A stretch of DNA of 64,000 nt from Bradyrhizobium hipponense. Its GTDB lineage: Bacteria; Pseudomonadota; Alphaproteobacteria; Rhizobiales; Xanthobacteraceae. Where the stretch lies: positions 1 through 64,000 of the forward strand of contig NZ_VSTH01000041.1 in NCBI RefSeq assembly GCF_008123965.1. The letters are read 5' to 3'. Positions 61,808-64,000 of this stretch are shown here, in pieces. The notes under the pieces were generated by a model. It worked only from the letters and a program-made list of their open reading frames with translations. It ran no database searches and had not been told where the DNA came from. Position 1 is the stretch's first letter. The number at the start of each line of letters is the position of its first letter. A program made the position numbers and the translations under genes.

Positions 61808-62272
61808 ATGTCTGACGCCAACCAACCAAACCCGATCGAGATCACCGAACCGTCGAGCCTCAACGAACAGGCTGCGGCGGCGCTGGTGATCGCCGGTGCG
61901 CTCGTCGCGGTGGCCGACCGGCAGGTATCGCCGTTGGAGCGCGATGAGGTGATCCGCTTCGTCAGGGATCGCAAATTGGCGCCGCACATCACCGACGACC
62001 GGCTGTTCGCAATTTTTGATGAACTCGCGGAACGGCTCGAGGAGCCCGACTTTGCCAATGTGGTGATCGACACGCTGCGTCCGGTCTCGGACCTGCCGCT
62101 CGCGACGCATCTGATGGACCTGTCGGAACGCGTCGCGGCGGCAGACGAGGATGTGCATCCCCACGAAGTGCAGGCGATCAAGCTGCTGCGCCTGCTGACG
62201 CTGGTGCTGCCGCGCGCAAAGCCGGTCGTCTCAAATGCGCGCGCCGAACAGCGCGCCGTCTCAGAGGAGTGA
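61808..62272 (+). CDS. TerB-family protein
   Basis: A 154-residue helical protein of the TerB/tellurite-resistance type. The conserved core is AALVIAGALVAVADRQVSPLERDEVIRF, repeated in form by ATHLMDLSERVAAADEDVHPHEVQAI, with acidic residues for metal binding. It is cytoplasmic. It is the first of four genes (61808, 62275, 62634, 63320) that are tightly spaced or overlapping. The group recalls Ter stress modules, though TerD and TerZ members are absent in the window. Confidence 0.85.
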   Translation: MSDANQPNPIEITEPSSLNEQAAAALVIAGALVAVADRQVSPLERDEVIRFVRDRKLAPHITDDRLFAIFDELAERLEEPDFANVVIDTLRPVSDLPLATHLMDLSERVAAADEDVHPHEVQAIKLLRLLTLVLPRAKPVVSNARAEQRAVSEE

Positions 62273-62274
62273 GC

Positions 62275-62637
62275 ATGAGCGTAGCCCCGGACGAACCCTC
62301 GACAGCTGCCGACGGCGCTGCCGGCCCGTTGGCCGGCGGCGATCCGCGCCTCGATAAGCTCGTTCATCGGCTGCCTCCGCGCTTCGCCGGCACCGTCACC
62401 TATCTGCTGCAACCGTCCAGTCGCTGGGTCAGGATTCCCTCCGGCGCGCTGCTCATCGTCGGTGGCGTACTCTCGTTCCTGCCGGTGCTCGGCATCTGGA
62501 TGCTGCCGCTTGGGCTTGCGTTGCTCGCCGAGGACGTGCCTGCGCTGCGCTCGTCCCGTTCGAAGGTCTTCGACTGGATCGAGCGGCGGAAACCGCAATG
62601 GCTCGATCCGTCCCCATCCAGAAATGAACAGTCATGA
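62275..62637 (+). CDS. Small membrane protein in Ter-like group
   Basis: A 120-residue protein with an unstructured first 50 residues and one hydrophobic hairpin (SGALLIVGGVLSFLPVLGIW then MLPLGLALLAEDVPALR). AGGAG lies five bases before the ATG; the previous stop lies two bases upstream. Its own stop overlaps the TerC-like ATG by four bases. I do not recognise the family, but position ties it to the TerB/TerC pair, perhaps as a membrane anchor. Confidence 0.8.
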   Translation: MSVAPDEPSTAADGAAGPLAGGDPRLDKLVHRLPPRFAGTVTYLLQPSSRWVRIPSGALLIVGGVLSFLPVLGIWMLPLGLALLAEDVPALRSSRSKVFDWIERRKPQWLDPSPSRNEQS

Positions 62638-63272
62638 CTGAATTCATCACTGCGGAGGCGCTGAGCGCGCTGCTCCAGGTCGTCTTCATCGATCTCGTGC
62701 TGGCCGGCGACAACGCGGTCGTCATCGGTCTTGCCGCCGCCGGCCTGCCGGCCAACCAGCGTCGGCGTGCCATCGTGGTCGGCATCATGGCTGCCACCGC
62801 GCTCCGCATCGTCTTTGCCGGGGTCGCGACCCAGCTCCTGCAGGTGATCGGCCTGCTCCTCGCCGGCGGCGTGCTGCTGCTGTGGGTGTGCTGGAAGATG
62901 TGGCGCGAGCTGCGTGAGCAGGCCGCGCACAGGAGGGAGCTCGCGTTCAGCCACGGCGGCGGCGCAAGCGCTGCGGCGGTGCCGCGAAAAACCTTCGGCC
63001 AGGCGGCGGCACAGATCGTCGCCGCCGACGTCTCGATGTCGCTCGACAACGTGCTCGCGGTCGCGGGTGCCGCGCGCGAGCATCCGTATGTCCTGGCCTT
63101 TGGCCTGTTGCTGTCGGTCGCGCTGATGGGCATTGCCGCCGATCTGCTCGGCCGCGTGCTCCAGCGGCAGCGCTGGATCGCCTATGTCGGCCTCGCCATC
63201 ATCGTTTACGTCGCCTTCGAGATGATCTATCGCGGCTCGCTCGAGCTCGCGCCGGTCATCGCGAGTCTCTAA
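62634..63272 (+). CDS. TerC-family (YjbE-type) membrane protein
   Basis: A 212-residue integral membrane protein with about seven helices. The TerC signatures are LVLAGDNAVVIGLA near residue 22 and SMSLDNVLAVAGAA near 137, carrying the conserved acidic residues used for metal ion transport or binding. The shorter form fits the YjbE/YkoY group, linked to manganese export in other bacteria. It overlaps the upstream gene by ATGA. A role in metal or tellurite stress is inferred. Confidence 0.93.
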   Translation: MTEFITAEALSALLQVVFIDLVLAGDNAVVIGLAAAGLPANQRRRAIVVGIMAATALRIVFAGVATQLLQVIGLLLAGGVLLLWVCWKMWRELREQAAHRRELAFSHGGGASAAAVPRKTFGQAAAQIVAADVSMSLDNVLAVAGAAREHPYVLAFGLLLSVALMGIAADLLGRVLQRQRWIAYVGLAIIVYVAFEMIYRGSLELAPVIASL

Positions 63273-63319
63273 AGCCAAATCTTGGAAGCGCGTCTTCTGT
63301 TTGCAATCCGGAGTGATCC

Positions 63320-63898
63320 ATGACGTCTGAACCCAAAGCAGCTTCGGCGCTGTCCGCGCCGCCGCAGATCGGGCCGTTTGCCCAACTCATCTTCGGCTCG
63401 CGCTGGCTGCAAGTGCCGCTCTATGTCGGCCTCATCGTCGCGCAGGCCGTCTATGTGCTGCTGTTCCTCAAAGAGCTCTGGCATCTGGTCGCGCACTCGT
63501 TCGACGCCAGCGAGCAGCAGATCATGCTGGTCGTGCTCGGGCTGATCGACGTCGTGATGATCTCGAACCTTCTGGTGATGGTGATCGTGGGCGGCTACGA
63601 AACGTTCGTTTCGCGCCTGAACCTGAGCGGCCATCCGGACGAGCCCGAATGGCTGAGCCACGTCAATGCCAGCGTGCTCAAGATCAAGCTCGCGATGGCC
63701 ATCATCGGCATCTCCTCGATCTCTCTGCTCAGGACCTTCATCGAGGCGGGCAATCTCGGCACGACGCGCAGCAATTTCACCGAGACCGGCGTGATGTGGC
63801 AGGTGCTGATCCACCTGACCTTCATCATCTCCGCGGTCGGCATCGCCTGGGTCGACCGCATCAGCGAGAGCGGGCAGCGCAAGTCCGGCCACGGCTGA
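63320..63898 (+). CDS. yqhA: YqhA / UPF0114-family membrane protein
   Basis: A 192-residue inner-membrane protein of the YqhA (TIGR00645) family, with about four helices. Diagnostic parts are [15 protein letters not shown] near the N-terminus, [20 protein letters not shown], and [18 protein letters not shown] at the end. Function is not established; it is often grouped with envelope stress genes. It follows the TerC-like gene by 47 bases, so is probably in the same transcript. Confidence 0.93.
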   Translation: MTSEPKAASALSAPPQIGPFAQLIFGSRWLQVPLYVGLIVAQAVYVLLFLKELWHLVAHSFDASEQQIMLVVLGLIDVVMISNLLVMVIVGGYETFVSRLNLSGHPDEPEWLSHVNASVLKIKLAMAIIGISSISLLRTFIEAGNLGTTRSNFTETGVMWQVLIHLTFIISAVGIAWVDRISESGQRKSGHG

Positions 63899-63944
63899 GC
63901 GATGAAGTGCGCCGGGATTGGCGGCAATCGTCGTCGCACCGGGG

Positions 63945-64000
63945 TCAGAAGCGAAGCGTGGCGTCCGCAAAATATCGGGCGTTTGCCAGCGTCTCGGACG
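63945..64000 (-). CDS. Possible 3' end of an outer-membrane protein gene
   Basis: A minus-strand frame entering from the right edge ends at 63945 with the last residues ...ANARYFADATLRF and a stop. An aromatic end residue preceded by alternating hydrophobics is typical of outer-membrane beta-barrel C-termini. Only about 17 codons are in the window, so this is tentative. It is convergent with yqhA. Confidence 0.35.
   Translation of the reverse strand, partial: SETLANARYFADATLRF

Noticed and set aside
61315..62598. Long minus-strand open frame of about 427 codons
   Set aside because: It is antisense to the TerB-like and membrane genes, Arg/Ser-rich and without a recognisable domain; high G+C makes such frames common.

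Overview
The window looks like a chromosomal segment of a Bradyrhizobium-type alphaproteobacterium (Nitrobacteraceae). This is an inference from protein style, not a database match. Supporting points are high G+C with strong third-position bias in the core genes, twin-arginine TRAP binding proteins beginning MKRRDF, a DUF1289 protein, a retropepsin-like clan AA protease, an Mrp-type ATPase, and the nested palindromic intergenic repeats (CCTCATCCTGAGGA type) common in this group. I see no rRNA, tRNA, CRISPR array, intact insertion sequence, integrase or replication origin.

Region 1 (about 0.2-24.6 kb) is a large catabolic supercluster with many local regulators. It holds an MFS exporter, a thiolase, two TetR regulators of the same subfamily, a Mo-bisMGD/4Fe-4S oxidoreductase, four SDRs, an alpha/beta hydrolase, two MDR-type reductases, MarR, HxlR and LysR regulators, two Old Yellow Enzyme flavoproteins, two acyl-CoA ligases, an orphan branched-chain-type ABC binding protein, a crotonase and a MaoC hydratase. 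Together these suggest import, CoA activation, C=C and C=O reduction, hydration, dehydrogenation and thiolysis of an unsaturated, probably cyclic or branched, carboxylic acid. The substrate is not identifiable from sequence. Related palindromic operators lie upstream of the thiolase/TetR pair and of the second TetR/hydrolase pair.

Region 2 (25.4-34.3 kb) is core: dusA, an aspartic protease, a DUF1289 protein, a sensor kinase, an NhaD antiporter, a beta-hydroxyacid dehydrogenase, a VOC protein, an Mrp/ApbC ATPase and a TRAP binding protein with a clear terminator.

Region 3 (34.3-40.8 kb) is a patchwork accessory zone with more balanced base composition. It holds a YunG-like protein, a frameshifted ABC binding-protein pseudogene, a MarR regulator with a four-cysteine tail, decayed repeats, a DUF4393 (Abi-alpha-like) gene with an overlapping small membrane ORF, an HNH-like protein and a 51-residue secreted cysteine-rich peptide. 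This is the most likely place for an undescribed, perhaps defensive, function.

Region 4 (40.8-64 kb) returns to core and niche functions: a TctD/TctE-like two-component system, a nested repeat, an M20 carboxypeptidase, a complete TRAP system, moaA, a lipoprotein, gph, rpiA, a DUF2059 protein, glutathione reductase, a bicupin, small conserved proteins, PaiB and MocR regulators, a peroxiredoxin-like protein with a MOSC/ferredoxin-reductase fusion, an NTF2-like protein, and a TerB / small membrane protein / TerC / YqhA group at the right end.
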